Positions 36,466 through 50,625 of a stretch of 64,000 nucleotides of DNA are shown in pieces. The notes beneath the pieces were generated by a model, which was not told where the DNA came from, did no database searches, and saw nothing but the letters and a program-made list of their open reading frames with translations. How positions within the stretch are numbered: the first letter of the stretch is position 1; each line of letters opens with the position of its first letter. The translations under genes were made by a program, and so were the position numbers. The DNA lies in the NCBI GenBank assembly GCA_037074765.1, contig JBAMDO010000032.1, positions 271,539-335,538 of the forward strand. Direction: 5' to 3'. Source of the DNA: Mansonella perstans. Its lineage: Eukaryota; Nematoda; Chromadorea; Rhabditida; Onchocercidae.

Positions 36466-39400
36466 ATGCGTACTAGTAAAAATGATTGTGACGATGAGGC
36501 TGCTGGCATGAGTAATGATGAAATTACAATGAGTTTACGACCTTCTTCATTGCTTCTGGATCATAGCATGTCATCTCCAGAAGTGAAAGATACTCTTTCC
36601 TCTGAACACTCAAACTTGAGGCATGCGATGCAACTGTCTGAAGCTCACGAAGATGTGCCTTCTGATCCTTTTGTATTTTCAGTTCATCAGTTAAAGGAAA
36701 ATGAGGTCAGATCCACATTTGTTTCAAGTGATTTCAATAATACAAAATTTTTTTTTTTGACATGATCAGGTAGCAGCAAAAGTGCAAATAAACATCGCAT
36801 TCGTGACTCAAAGCGCATTTCATTACTTTCATAAATTTCCATTAATTTTTGAAATCTTTTTTATCTTTTTTTTGATTTTGTTTCATTGCATTTATTCATC
36901 AACTGTTTTATTTTTTTTCTAAAAAACATCAATGAAGCTATTGTAAAAATGCGCTATACTGTGTTTTAATTAAGGATACGATGGTGAGTGAATTCTTCAA
37001 TGTTCAGTAATGTATGTTTTTAGAAACAAGCAGCAGAACTTTCATAGTTTCCAGGTTTGTTCAACAAATGGTACAGACACAGTGTTGGCTGCAGAACAGC
37101 CATTGGAGGGTCGTTGTTTTGATTCTAGTAATTGTCCTCACGATCCTGAACCGTCTACCTCAAAAGAAGGTCTGGCATCAAAAGAAGCTGGTAATGAGCA
37201 GAAAAATCAAGCATTGAATCTAGTAAATGGAAAATGTAATTTGCAAGCGTCACTTGATGTGGGAAACTCAAATCATATTGCTGCTCATGATTCAAAAGAA
37301 TCTAGCAAGGTATTTTGTCCAGGACATTCTCATGTAAAAAAGGGAATATATTCATATGTTGTTTCGAAGGTCATCTTACCGCTTTCCTGAAGCACGATCA
37401 TATTTACATGAAATGATGGTTGACACTGTCAAGTTTAGCAGAAAATTTATCTGCGACCTGAAATATGAATGGTTTGGTTAGGATAGAGATCAGTCGAAGA
37501 TTTTGGTTTGTGGTAATATGTAATATAAACTTCTTTTGGTAGATAAATGAGTAAAGGGTTTATAGTTGCATGAAATAAAAAAAAGTGGTAAATATGTTTA
37601 CGACGAAAAACTGCGAAGATCTGTTGGAGAATAGAAGAATTATCTTTTGAAACAAATACGTAATATATGCTTTTCTTTACAGGATATCACGACACAAATT
37701 CCCATTTATGTGCCAAGTGCAAACAGAAACCAACATGTCGGAAGTACGGATTTGGGCCAACAGATCTGTCCTAAGCAAGAGCCGTTTCTCGCAATTGATA
37801 CTCATCAAGAAGTATCTCGACGATCGCTAATTAATACAGCTCCTTTATCACCAAATCATTATGGTTCTGTTTCGGCTCAAACGTCTCTGCCATTTCGAAC
37901 TAATAGACGTTCACAGCTCTCCGGTTCACGCAAAACTTTGCTACTTACCAATACCAATGAGATATTTTTTCCAGAGCAGGAAATTTCCGCAGATATCCCA
38001 GAATTACAACAAAAGAAACAGCAAATTCAGGTTTTGTGATGAAAAATTATTAATAATGTAAATATAGGAACAAATTTGCAAACAACCCTTTAAGTGCTAA
38101 GTGAAACGTTTTCAGGAAAAACGTCTTACATTTCATGGGTTAATGATTGGAATTCTGAACACTAATTTGTTTAGGACGAACGAATAATGACTGCACATTG
38201 CGCTCCATCCGTATTACCAGTCGTAGGTGCAGGTGAAGATCATTTGCAAATTCCTAGTGAGCAAATTTTGAATAAAGCGCTTGATTTATTACGAAAACCA
38301 GTGCAGGATGATGTAAACGAATCGAGAACTGCAACCAAACGAAGTTATTCTAAGAAAATCAGCGCGAGGTAAGTTAATTCTAGAAAGATATAAGCAGGTC
38401 CAGTTTTCTTTAGCTTGAGATTTCAGTAGCCTCAGTTTTATTTCTTTATTGCATGACTTCAATTACTTGATTTTTATCGTGATTAATGAAAATAAAGTAA
38501 GTAAACTAAAACACAAGCCATATTTAATAACTAAGTCCAGTTTATAAGAAGCGTACTTGTCGGTTACTTCTGATTGACTGAAGCCATCCTTTTTATTTCT
38601 CTTGCAACTTACGTTTGAAAGTTATGCTGTTTCGCATTATTGTATGTATTTAATTATCTCTCTGCGTTCTTCCTGCACTTTGCAGTATTTCAATTTTTTT
38701 AGCACTGTTGTGGACTATAAAGATGGTTTGAATAGAAAAATACTGCAAGAGAAAATTGGAAAATTACGTGATAGGAACGGTCTGGCATTAAGCGTACCGC
38801 ATGTATGTTGTTTTTTAGCTCGTGCTGGGTCCAGTATTTTTACAAAGGATTTTTCTAACTGCTTCTGAATTCGGTGCTTATCATACGGTAGTAATAATTA
38901 TTCAGAATTCCTCACAATCTTACTTTCAGCTTGAACGTGCTCATCTTAATCAATTGGCTAATTTATTACAACGTTTCAAGAATCACTTTGCGATTAATGA
39001 TTTTCTATCAAAGGAAGTTTCGGATTATGTTTTCGGTGATGGTTCAACTACTAGTACTCAAAAATCATCTGTTGATACTCGAAATTCGTATGTTTTTGAG
39101 ATATTTTTTTATATGCTTTAAGGTATTTTCTTTTTGCATTTTGAACCGAATATTCCGCAGAGAAACTGCTTCTTCATGTAGGCGCAACCCCAGTCATTTA
39201 TATTCATGCAAGATAAGGAGTTTTTGATTCCCATATGACGAGGCGTTTTTTCAAGGTCATCAACAAAGACGACGTGAAAGTTAAAAAAGTATAATATTCA
39301 CTTGTCGTTGGCAGTCATTTACATGTATTTTAGAGTATCTGGGGAATCGGATAGACGGCTGATGAAATATGTCATGGATGCGGATGCAACTGAATCCGAA

Positions 39401-42400
39401 GATAGTGATAGGGAAAGCGAAGAACAGATGCCATCAACATCGACTGCTTATCTGCCGTACGGATCTTGGTTTTACAGTTTTACACACATATGATTTGTTT
39501 GCGTTTGCTTTTTTTAATTCATCTGAGATGATTTGTTCAGAAGCTTGTCGTCCCGGGCATTGTTTGAAGAGCGAGTCCGTTTGGGTACGCTGGATGCAAA
39601 AGCGCTTTGTATGGAAGAGGATTGTGAAGAAAAAATAAATGTTGTTTATCGCCAGGTTCATTTCCATTCTATCACCTTATTTTACCATACCATTACATTA
39701 ACGTTTTTCAAGATGATTTTGTTTGGTGCTAAATTGCAGTGATATTTGGTAATATATTTGTGCGCTAGAGTATTGCTTTATAATGTTTGTAACAGGTAGT
39801 TGAGTTGAAAAATTTGCTGTAACCTACATAGTTGGAGTTTTTCTGTACCCAGTGTCTAATCTGACTCTAATCTAATCCTGTTGTTCTAACTGTGCTTTGA
39901 AAATTTGTGGAGTACAGAGGATTTTGATAATGAGCCATATTTTTACATAATCCTGAAGAAGATTCGCCAATTCGTGATCCATAAATGATTTAATTACTTT
40001 TTAAGATTTCCTTTTATATTATGTTATAATTGTTGAAGGTTTAGAAATTTATGTATTACAGCTGGATGTTATTCGAAGACAAAAGAAGAAAGTACATTCA
40101 TGGGACGACAAAGCTTTAAGCGAAAGCTGTGCGAGATGCTTACCATTCGATGGTAAAAGAAGGCGTTTTTTGAAAAGGAGGAAGTTTGTTTTCAATTCTT
40201 CCACTTAAAACATTCAGAATTCACGTTTGGATGCATTATATTGTTAGTCATAATCTGTATGTATTTCTAAAATTTACAGGATAGAAAAAAATGGTCTCAT
40301 TGAACATGAAATACCTATGTTTCTGGATACCGGAGAACGCATGCGGACATACGCTGCTGTGGATAACCGAGTTTATCCTGCACTCCCTTTTCTTGCAGGT
40401 TTTGTCTCAATACATATTATTAAATTTCGTAGTATAGCAAACAGGGTTCTTGATAAAGGATGTATGGAGTAACCATAATTTCCTCGAAGTTGCTATTAAT
40501 TATTATTTGATCAGCATTGAACGCAGCATATGGTTCTCATTAGCTTCTTATAATGCTGTTATGCTCTAAGGTAGGATCTTAACTGAGTAATTACAAATCT
40601 CGGTGACGCTTGTTGGTCTGAATTCCAAATGATTATTTGTTAGATAATTATTTAAAATACAAATTCCATTTTTACAGCAGTGCCCATAGAACGGAGAGCT
40701 GAAGTCTACTGCCGTCGAAGATCGACTCGTCCAATAATACATTTGCGTAAGAGGTATGGGTCTTTACAACAATATTTGTATGTACATGCTTATCACAATA
40801 GCTTTTATTACTGCGAACTTTTTAGATTGGATCGTTCTCCGTGGACTACGTTTTTAGAGGAGCGAAAGGTAGTGGTGAAGGAAGCAGTTATAGTGGATGA
40901 TAGGCAAACAAGAAGGAAACGAGAGAGAAGTGAGAGCCAAGAAAGTTATGATGATGACGAGGAATACCGACCATCTACAAATTATCCCAGTCGAGGCTCA
41001 TATGTATTTGTTTAATTATTTTTGCTTCTTTTTCTTCAAATTGAAATCTGGATCTTTCATCACTTGTGTGACAGAAATTGACCGTAAGTGAACAGTACAA
41101 AAGTTTCGGGTTAATTAGCTGATAGTTCATAGTTGACTTTAAGGAGCAGTAGACTAGAGAAGTTAATCTATGATATGGAGTCACTGTGAACAAATACCCA
41201 CGAAATAATGTTTCTTGAATTACTTTGTCCTTCAAATATTTTTTTTTTTTTTTTTTTAAATTGAGCCTTATTGAATTTAAACGAAGCTTAGTTAATATTT
41301 GTGTTTATAGTCTAAACGACCATCAACATTAAAACGTGTTAGACAAAACTCTGTGGGAAGATCCTTAGATCGAAAGAGGAACGGAGACTTCCGGAACCGT
41401 AAATTTACTAACCATCGACTTCGACTGCTTCGCACAAACGACATCGAAGATGGACTCGTTGAACCAATGCCTGGTCTTCCCCAGAAAATTGATTATAAAG
41501 AAATTTGTATACCGCAGTAAGTGCTTTTTTGAGAGTTTCATTTCTTCTTTATTTTTAAATGAAATCTCTATGTTTCCTGTCTTTATAATGTTTATTTCCT
41601 CTTAGTTTGAGGTTGATCGAATCCAAGATTTTTTTGCTGGTGAAAAAGTTGGAGATATAATTTTTAACTAATGTAGGCAATAATACTTTAACTTGAATTT
41701 GCTTTTCGAAAAAAGATGGTTTAAATGATAAGTCTCTAGCTGGGAACGAAAGCCACTGAAATTAGTGCCGGAGGAAAGTTCTGGATGCATGCATCTAGCA
41801 GAATGCTCATGTGTAGCAAACATATCGAGACGGCATCTACCATACGAATTGAACGAGCGAAAACGTTTTCAGCAGTACAGGTTTATTTAATCTCTACAGT
41901 TATTTTTAATGACTCTAAGTAATTCTCCTGCTTTGTGTTTTCTCAATTCTGTTCTTTAAACAGTGGTCCATGATGCGGCTGGAGAATTAAGAAAACGTCT
42001 AACTTTTGGTCAAGCAAAAAATCAGCAGTTGGGAAATACAGTCTCTTTTAGGGATTATGTAGCCGCAAAATCAGCAACAACGCCTTCTAAATTGTCAGGA
42101 TCTAGTCATTCCAAACTTCGAGCAGCAAGTAATGCTCCATCTGCCACTGGTTCAGTCGAAAGTCTTAGTTTACTAGAAAGTGTTCACTCGATTTCTGCGG
42201 CACCAAGCCCTGCAACTATGTACTGTGCTTTCGATGACGACCAATTGAGTTCGAATAATGGTGAATCTGCACCCGACTATGATCGACCATATGTGACTTC
42301 GCCATACTCGCCGAGAATTTTCCCCATTCCAATGGTAATATCTTACTTGCTGGTATGAAATTATTGAAGACTGGAAATCCATTAGCCTCATTTGCTTTCT

Positions 42401-42699
42401 CACGGTTCACTTTTAATTTCAGTGCTCGTTCTTTTTTATTTAGCGATTTTGCAAAAATTAATTTTAAACTTTTTTCTGAAATGTCGGAACTAGTAAGTAG
42501 GAACAAAACTGCGGTTTCTGTGAACATAATATTAGATTTTACATGATTTTATTGATTGTGATGCGCAATTATAAAAACCAAATTTTCTATAGTTGCATAA
42601 TTTGGCAATTAAGTGACTCATGATAACACTGCAAGTAAAATTAATTTATTATTCATGTTGGCTGCTGTAACCTCATTTTAGAAACCTGATACAGATTGA
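36466..42699 (+). CDS. KANSL1/NSL1-like PEHE-domain protein (NSL histone acetyltransferase complex), 16 exons
   Basis: Scaffold-type subunit expected to bind the MOF/KAT8 acetyltransferase through its PEHE domain. Exons: 36466-36705, 37055-37309, 37683-38030, 38175-38368, 38703-38802, 38930-39087, 39334-39456, 39541-39655, 40062-40183, 40280-40398, 40678-40753, 40826-41003, 41311-41516, 41740-41880, 41992-42334, 42682-42699; about 911 aa. The N-terminal third is Ser/Pro/Gln-rich and probably disordered. The middle has a helical region (HLNQLANLLQRFKNHF) and ALFEERVRLGTLDAKA / VIRRQKKKVHSWDD, like the RW-type helical part of NSL1. Basic patches (RRKRERSE) follow, then the PEHE domain: PGLPQKIDYKEICIP (about 732-745), WERKPLKLVPEE, and LPYELNERKRFQQY near 790. 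The ATG directly follows TTTCAG. Uncertain: the acceptor before 41992 is weak; with the stronger one at 41963 a TGA follows three codons later. Confidence 0.8.
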
Positions 42700-44949
42700 G
42701 ACAAAAAAATATGTGTGACGACGTTTTAGTTCGCTGGATTTCATACGATGAAAAATGAAAGCAAATGATGCTGCTGGGTTTTAATGAAGCAGATTTTGGT
42801 AGTAATGGCAAAGCGATTCATTCAGAAGGAATAATGATGTTGGAAGGACAATGATTTTGAAGTTAACACTTTTTATAGATAATTCAGGGTCATGTCAAAA
42901 CTTTTTCCAATGTGGAATTCTTGACAAAGAATGATAATTTGCACTGTGAAGTTTCGGGAAGCAATTGACCATAGCCTAAGTGGCAAGTCAGATTATGACT
43001 GATCAGAGGTTGGTCCTGATCAGAGATATATAGTATTACTGCTATATTTATCTGTTGATAAACTGAGATTGATTGATGGTTATGTATAGCATGAATCTGT
43101 GTTTATTGTGTAAGCTTTTTCCTTTTTTCGAGACGTGTATTTTTTTTTTTTTTTTTGCTTTCTAGCACTTTTTTGTTTTTCAAATATTCAATTTTTTTCT
43201 CCCGGTATTTTAGCTTTTTAGCATACATGAAAGTGCGAACTAATTGTTTAATTTTGTTTGTTATAGCATCGGTGAACTGATTTATCTCTTTGTGAGAAAG
43301 CGAATTTATTCACGTAATTTTAAGTTTAAAGATATGCTTCTACTTCATTTCCTCTTTATTTTGTTGTTTCTTATTTTAAAATTATTGAGAGATGTATATT
43401 TCTTTTGTTTTTTTATTAACCTCATCGTTTACTTTCGTCAAAATTGGCTGGATTAGTTGAAGTCTATATTTTGTCTTTTGCACCTGCTACTTGTTCATGA
43501 ATAGAATTTCCGGAATTTATTGTAAACTATAGACTTGTATCCTATCATGAAATCTGTATTTTATGGTTTTTTAGTTTTTGATTTTTAAAGAAGAAATAGA
43601 TTAGCAATTTGTGACATCCCTTCTCTCCATGTTTTAACGTTAAAGGAAGAAGAGGATTTTTACAGATTTTTTTTTTTTTTTTTGTTATTTTATTGTTTCT
43701 CCTGTATAGTGCGCATCTCACATACAATAAGTCTAAATAACACTGTCGAACAAATGAGCAGGCGATCTATGATATTGCATCCTTTTTCATTTGTGTTTTA
43801 TACTTTAATCAAGTAAAGTGATATTCATCATGTTTACTAAAAGCAAAGAAAATTCAATATAATTATGTTAGCCAAGATTTTGTAGGTATTTTACAGATAC
43901 TGGAAGGAAAGAGATTCAAATCCTTTATTTGCATTAAAAATATTTCAACCTTGTTTGAAATATGTTTGGTGAGTTTGAAAAATAAAAGAGAATGTTGTAG
44001 GAAATTAGTTTTCTCGTTTATGCTAAGGGATAATAGAGTGTTATATCAAGAGACTGTGGTGAGTTCTAATGAATGATTCGGGAGAATTTCAATTTTTTCC
44101 CGAGTTATTGGGACTAACCGGCATGTATTGACTCAAATACAGTTTGCAATTTATTGCTTAGCTGATCAGCAAAATCCGAATTTTCATCTGTGGCATTGTG
44201 CCGAGCTAAGGTTGTATGTTACGGGAAATTAAAATCTAAGAAGTTTTTTTTGTTTATGATTTATTTTTAGTATCCTTCCGTTATAAACGGAAGCAAATCC
44301 GACATCTATTGAAACAAAACTGCTTGATGGCCTTTAAGGATGTTGGCATCCATAAATAAATACTTGAAAAAACAACTGGTGTTAAGTGAAGTGTTCACGT
44401 AACTGATGATGTAGTGAAATTTAGTGGAAAAAAAGTGAAGAAATGAAATTTTGTGAAAACTTACATGAAAAACAATGAAATAATTTGAAAGCAAATTTTT
44501 AATAGTGAGCACTCCTTTCTCAATTAATTTTTCACGTTTTCGTGGAAAAATATAAGACTGAAATTGGAAAATATATTTTAAATCGATTTGCAAAATTCCT
44601 CGTCACGTTACAACATTCAATACGAAGAGTAGTTAGATCAGAAATGAAGTTATAAAGTGCATTTCTCATACATTATCTGTTTGAATGTATTTCTGAGGTG
44701 AATATTTAAAAAATGGCTGCTAAAAATTAATAAATTAACTTTTGAAAGACACAATGGAAGAAAGGAAAAGAAGCAAAAGAATACGGGAAATACCTAAAAT
44801 ATGGGCAAAAACGTGAAAGTAATGGAGCACTGCACTCTTCGTCGATACCCACCCATTGTTTTTCCCAAGTATCTCTGTGTCTGCACATGTCTTCTTGCTA
44901 TGGATGCTCCAGGACAGCTAGGTACAACCCAATGCCACTACACACAAGT
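42700..44949. other. Spacer 3' of the NSL1-like gene
   Basis: AT-rich with T-tracts near 43139-43157 and 43668-43683. No convincing gene. Confidence 0.5.
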
Positions 44950-45172
44950 TACCCGAAAACAACCCAATACCACACTATCCAAGTCACCTGAAGACAACCC
45001 AATACTACACTATCCAAGTCACCTGAAGACAACCCAATACCACACTATCCAAGTCACCTGAAGACAACCCAATACCATACTATCCAAGTCACCTGAAGAC
45101 AACCCAATACCACACTATCCAAGTCACCCGAAGACAACCCAATACCACAGTATCTAAGTCACCCGAACTGCC
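44950..45172. repeat. Minisatellite, ~6 units of 35 bases
   Basis: Each unit contains GACAACCCAATACCACAC followed by TATCCAAGTCACC, with few substitutions. Open frames across it are products of the repeat. Confidence 0.95.
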
Positions 45173-45254
45173 GTCAACTAATGCTGCCACATCTACAGCT
45201 AATACTAAATTAAATGCTGTCGTTCAGGGCGCACATATGTGTGTTCTGTTTACG

Positions 45255-45412
45255 TTATGTATGTATGTATGTGTATATAATATACGTATGTGTGTATGTA
45301 TGTATGTATGTATGTATGTATGTATGTATGTATGTATGTGTATATAATATATGTATGTGTGTATGTATGTATAATATATGTATGTATGTGTGTATGTATG
45401 TATGTATATTTC
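45255..45412. repeat. GTAT tetranucleotide microsatellite
   Basis: Runs of GTAT/TATG interrupted by short GTGTATATAATAT blocks. It gives long Tyr/Val/Cys or His/Thr/Tyr frames that are not genes. Confidence 0.97.
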
Positions 45413-46010
45413 CTGCATGCTGTGTTGCTGTTGTTTAAATTGATATAGTCGTAGACGCTTGTTTGCGTGAGTGACCCTTCTTCTTCTCTTTTCTTCTCCC
45501 TCTTCAACCGCTGACCTCTGTGAGGATACATATAAGTGTTCCGCTACATATCTACTGAATCCTAAATTTTATTTCAGGATTAGATCAATTTTGATTAATC
45601 TATTTCAATGTTAGATCATCCTTCTATGTCTGTGATATATCTCGTCTCACTTGTTAGTTCATACTACTCTTTCCTTAACTTCAATGCAGCTATTGAATTA
45701 TTTATTGACCTAATTCTTTTCAGCATCTTTATAAAAGAGCTAAATATTTGGAATGGGTATTTGAAATATGGCAAAAATGCTTTTATTCTGTCCAAACTAT
45801 TCAATGATTCATTATTTACAGAGTTCAGTAATGCCCAGTACCGAAAATTTACTTCTTATGTAAAATTATAATTTAGAATGAATTGATCAAAATTTTTTTT
45901 TAAATTAATAGACGTTTTAATCGTTAATAAAAATGTGTAGAAAGCGCGTTATTACTTCATATAATTTTAAAATTACATTAAAATTTTCTTAATTATATCC
46001 ATTTTCAGAA

Positions 46011-47809
46011 ATGAAAGTATTGATAACGGATCTACTGCTGTTGATATTTGCTGTTAGTGTGATTGTCGCGTGAGTTATTTATTTATTATATTATCATTAA
46101 TGAAAATTGATTAATCAGTGGAGAAAAATAATTTTATTACTGATAAAGAGATCTTTTTCATTTCTTTTACTTCTCTTTATCACCTATAAAAGATTTAGTT
46201 GCATAGTCCATAAGAGATTATTTACTGGGCTATGTATTTTGTTCTCTATGCTCTTAGTTGCCAATTTAGAAAGTGCAATTAATTATCTCGCCAAATTGAT
46301 CACTTCTTCTCGATCTTACCTTCATTATCTGATTATTTTTCAGGGATCAACCAATAAAATGTTATCAGTGTAATATGGCAAATGATTCTGACTGTGATTC
46401 GAGTGATCTCAAAGATTTATATATCAAGTCATGTCCTTTACTCAAGGAGGGTACCTATGCCGGTCGTAAACCTATCGGATGTCGTAAAATTGTCCAAGTA
46501 TGCCATGTCAAATTTTCCTTATCAACCTTCAGTTGTCGCGAAAGTCGCGAAATTTAAAATAAAATCATAAGGAATATATTCCGTGAAGTTACTTTTGAAT
46601 ATTTTTTCGCATACTATAATTACTCTCACATACTATAATTGTATCTGTTCTAAACTTTATGGTATAATTTATTTTACCTTAAGCACCTTTAATTGCTAGA
46701 TCCCGTGTCTTCTCCTTACTATTTCTCATCGTAGCACACCATGATCTGGTCTATTAAGTTATTAGTCGGACTATATCAAAGTATTTCTGTCCATCAAATT
46801 ACCCGATCCGCCCCTTCTTCTAGACTATATAAACTGTACCAAACTCACAGTCTTCATTCCAATCTTGATTCCAAGATTCGTGCTAAGCAAGTTCTCCAAG
46901 CTTCGCTCACGCTGTTTCTATTATTTATCATTCAACTCACCCTTCGCTCAAATAAAGGGTTCAGTTATCCAAACTTCGAGGTGTTCCTACATTCAATTGA
47001 ACACACTCCACACACCAACGGTTGCGCAACAAAAAATTTCCCGACATCAGTATCTTATTTGAACATTGTTATGTTATTGATTACATTAAGTTGCAACTTT
47101 AGTTCATGAAACATTCAAAGCGTGAAATGATGCGTACATATAACAAATTTATATTTTCTTCATTAGGCATTTCAAAATTTAGTAAAGTAATTTGATACAG
47201 TACGATCGAAAGATTGTTTTTGGTAGTTTTCCGAGTTAATTTGCGGTAAAATTAATGTAAGGATTTCAGAATGTAGAGGATCTTCCGGCACAAATAATCA
47301 GGGAGTGCGCATATACGGGTGACAAGCAAATAGATGGAATGCGCAAACAGGGCAACAAAGCTATCAAAATGTTGTACTATCAGTGCGAAAATGTGGATGT
47401 AAGTTTCAATTCCATCAAATTTTCAGTTAGATAAAATAGAATCAGTTTTTTTAAAGTATGAAACATGCAAATAACAATATGCGCTTATCAATTTTGTGGT
47501 TTCTCTATGTGTTATATGTTCACAAAAGAGATAAGTTTACGTAATTGAGATGTTAATTCATTGATTGATTACGAATATATCCTTATTGGATCGTATTTAT
47601 GATTCAATCAAATGCATTGTGAATTGTTAATATATTGCAAGTTAATCAATAAATTAACATCTCTTAGTTAATATATTGCATGATAAGTTAATGTTAATAT
47701 ATTGCAGGATAAACCTTGCAACGATGCACAACAGACAACGATGCGAAATCTTTCTTTGATCCTTCTTCTTACAATTATAATTGGTGTAGTACAAGTTAAA
47801 TATCAGTAG
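46011..47809 (+). CDS. Quiver/sleepless-like Ly6 (three-finger) GPI-anchored protein, complete, 4 exons
   Basis: Small secreted three-finger protein expected to be held at the cell surface by a GPI anchor; relatives such as Drosophila sleepless act on ion channels or receptors in neurons. Exons: 46011-46069, 46344-46497, 47270-47398, 47708-47809; 147 aa, all in frame. Seen: signal peptide MKVLITDLLLLIFAVSVIVA, then the cysteine pattern CYQC, DC, SCP, GCRK, REC, QC, PCND typical of the family (the CRK-I-VQ ... IREC and final C-N are the family signatures), then a hydrophobic tail LSLILLLTITIIGVV as a GPI-attachment signal. The ATG lies two bases after a TTTTCAG acceptor, consistent with trans-splicing. 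The second intron holds an LTR-like insertion. The exact subfamily is not determined. Confidence 0.85.
46646..47031 (+). mobile_element. Possible solo LTR in intron 2 of the Ly6-like gene
   Basis: A less AT-rich island with TATATAA at 46826-46833 and AATAAAGGG at 46951-46959, spaced like the promoter and poly(A) signal of a retrotransposon LTR. It can be bounded by TGTT at 46646 and AACA at 47031, as in BEL/Pao-type LTRs. No matching target-site duplication was found and no internal retroelement genes are present, so the ends are provisional. Confidence 0.35.
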
Positions 47810-50625
47810 GAAGTTATCAGTTATTCATTTGTCATTCCGGAAATACTTTCTGAGTGAACATTTCTGCGATTCGCAGCTTATTTTTGTTTTTCATGGTTAT
47901 TCAAGTGGTCAGTACAAGAAAAAAGCTGAACGAACTTGATTGTAGAGAATTTCGTCGAAAGCTGATAATATTATTATGTCATGATATATATTGTCATCGA
48001 CGGTTAACATTTTATGAAAACTTGTAATTCTTTATTTTTGTGCTGCTACTGATTAACTATATATACGGATAGATAGGTAGATAGTTGTGAATTATTATTT
48101 CCATATAATATAAGAATAAGGTAGATTTAAATATTTACTTGATGATAGATGTCTAAATAGCTTGTGTATTTTGCTGACTTATTTATATTTAAATTTTCAA
48201 ATATCTTGTATATTTGTTGCATATGTTACTCTAGGATTGTTTTTTGAGTATTAATTTTTACAATGCAATATAGAAATATAGATTTTCATTGGCTCCAAGA
48301 ACTGTGCCTATTGCTATTATTCTTTCCACTATGTAACACTTATAAACCAGCAAAAAAAACTGTAAATTATATTTCTGAAAAAAAAAGTAAAAGTAAACGG
48401 TTAGATCTAATCTACAATCTAGTCAGTTCATCAGGAAAAATTAATGATAGAGAAATATTATCATTATAAATGGGTATTATAATGATGAACAAGAATGGCC
48501 CATATTCTACGAATGCATTTCAGAGTGAATGATGCAACATATCATTGACTTCTATGTCAATCGTTATCATTTTTATACTTTCGAAAGCCTAATTTTTTTT
48601 TTAATCAAGCATTCATGAAAAGAGTTTCTACGATTATTGGAACTTTATGCAAAGAATCGTTTTCTGATAAGAAGCAAGAAATTAATTAATAAAGTTAAAT
48701 GGTACAGATGAACGTATTTACAAGCCTGTTTACTACCTTACCGTAATAGCATGTTAGCTGATACTGTTCCTTTCATTATCTAGAAGATATCATCAGCCGT
48801 TTGGTAACTGCATGACAGAGATACTGTTTTGCTTTACTGAATCATCTTTTAAATCTATCGGAATGTATATATGTATGTAAGCAACACACAGATGCTTATT
48901 ATTTGAATTGATTAAGAGGACTAAGTTTTTAGAATATTCCACTTATCCTCAAAGCTGTCTTCTTTGTAACCTGGATCGCCTGATTGTCTTTTTAATTCAT
49001 TTGAAACTTCGCTGTGCTTTCTTAGGACCAAATTATTACTTCTCTTGCAGCAGAGAGAAGTATTCGCAGATTCTTTGATATGAAAGACACTTGCAAATCA
49101 CAGTCAATTACAGCGTTTTTTTCCCCATAGTTCATGTCGTTCTAGTTGATTTCAAAAGTTATAGTTAGTCTCTCAATTGATTGACCTGTTTCAAAATGTC
49201 TTGTCCTTGTTATATTTACGTTGCTAGGAGATTGTATTACTAATAAATAAAATATTTTCCATGAACTATATAGCAAATGACTATTCCCTGTTTATTATCA
49301 ATTTTTCATTCAGTAAAGGTGAAATTTATTATCAACACTCATCTATTTGTCCGTCAAAAAAAAATTCATCAGTCAAATTCATCACTTACACTCATCTGTC
49401 ATTTAATGTCACTTAATTTCGAAAGTTTTTCTGTTATTTCTTTCAAATTTTCAAATTAAACTCATTCATTGAGTTCTTTTTTTCCAATTTTAATTTGAAA
49501 TTCTGTCTAACTGTGGAGATATCTCAAAGTTTCTACGCCTTTACAGAGCAAAATAACATCAAAAACTAAACGAAATTTACAAATACGAGAATTTACGGAA
49601 TGAGTTAAGTAATTGAAAACATTTGGTGTTAGCCTAATGTCACCGATTCATATATAGATCAAAGTGGTGCCGCTACAAATTTTCATCTCAACGCTGTAAT
49701 TCGAATATGCTTATTATTCAGATTCATACAGAAATTGCGTTATTTTGAAATGCGGAAAAAATGTTATTTTTGATGTTTTTACCATACTTTCTTGTTGTTC
49801 TCATTTAAAAATGAAGAGAATGTAAAAAAAAAAAAAAAAAAAAAAATACATTAAGACATTGACAGCTTAACTATCAGTAGGAGAATGATTTTCCGACACA
49901 TCTATAAAATCTTTCAACAAGTTTGTTGATTTTCTTGCAGATTTCAAAAATAAAAGAAATGTTATGAAAGAAGAGTGAAAATTGTAAAAAAGTAAACGGC
50001 AGAAGATAAATGTCGATAATTTTGTTAAAGGATCATGATATTCAATCGCGGATAAACGACGAATGAAGTAGTGAACGATTCAATGGATAAAGAAGGGTCA
50101 GAACGGGTTCAATGTATGCCAATGAATTGCCTAGTGGAGAGTGAAATTTGAAATTCTTTACTTGCCGCTCCCTTTTCATGCATCCAATAACTACTGTTTC
50201 TTCAATTTTTCCCCTGAAATGTTCTTCATCCTTTCTTATCGTTATCCTGAAAACAAAACATTTGGCTAAGTATATTTCATATCGTATACGGAATTATTTC
50301 TTTCTATTAGGTATTTTCTTGACGTATAATGTCTCACCATTTTGTTTTGAAGCATATTTCATCGCTCTACGTTTCAATTCATTGGATTCTAAATTGTGTA
50401 TTGGAATGGAACTTTAGAAGAGATACATGTGGTCACTCCTACTGATATTCTTCTACATTCAGAAGATCGATTCAACGGGGATTGAGCTGTTGCCAAGTAA
50501 TTCTTGCTTGCAAATTTTGAGACGCTGAAAGTCGTTGAAAAAACAAGTCAATCTATGAAGAATTGAAAGAAGAGTTAGGGAAGTTATGATATTTAATACG
50601 TTTTACGCTGATCACAATATCACAG
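47810..50625. other. Spacer 5' of the MIG-18-like gene
   Basis: AT-rich. A 68-codon frame at 48263-48469 has a signal-peptide-like start (CLLLLFFPLCNTY) and a Lys-rich end, but no homologue known to me and no clear splice donor. An A-tract lies at about 49828-49851. The missing first exon of the downstream gene is expected somewhere here. Confidence 0.4.

Noticed and set aside
44801..45061. Frame over the 35-base minisatellite
   Set aside because: Repeat-derived; the other phases of the repeat are open as well.
45214..45531. Long frames over the GTAT microsatellite
   Set aside because: Low-complexity Tyr/Val/Cys or His/Thr repeats on both strands; not genes.
46741..47109. 122-codon frame in the Ly6 intron
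   Set aside because: It lies within the LTR-like island and has no domain; a chance frame in less AT-rich DNA is more likely.
49828..49851. A-tract as mark of a retroposed gene
   Set aside because: No open frame or gene-like sequence precedes it; it is probably a simple homopolymer run.
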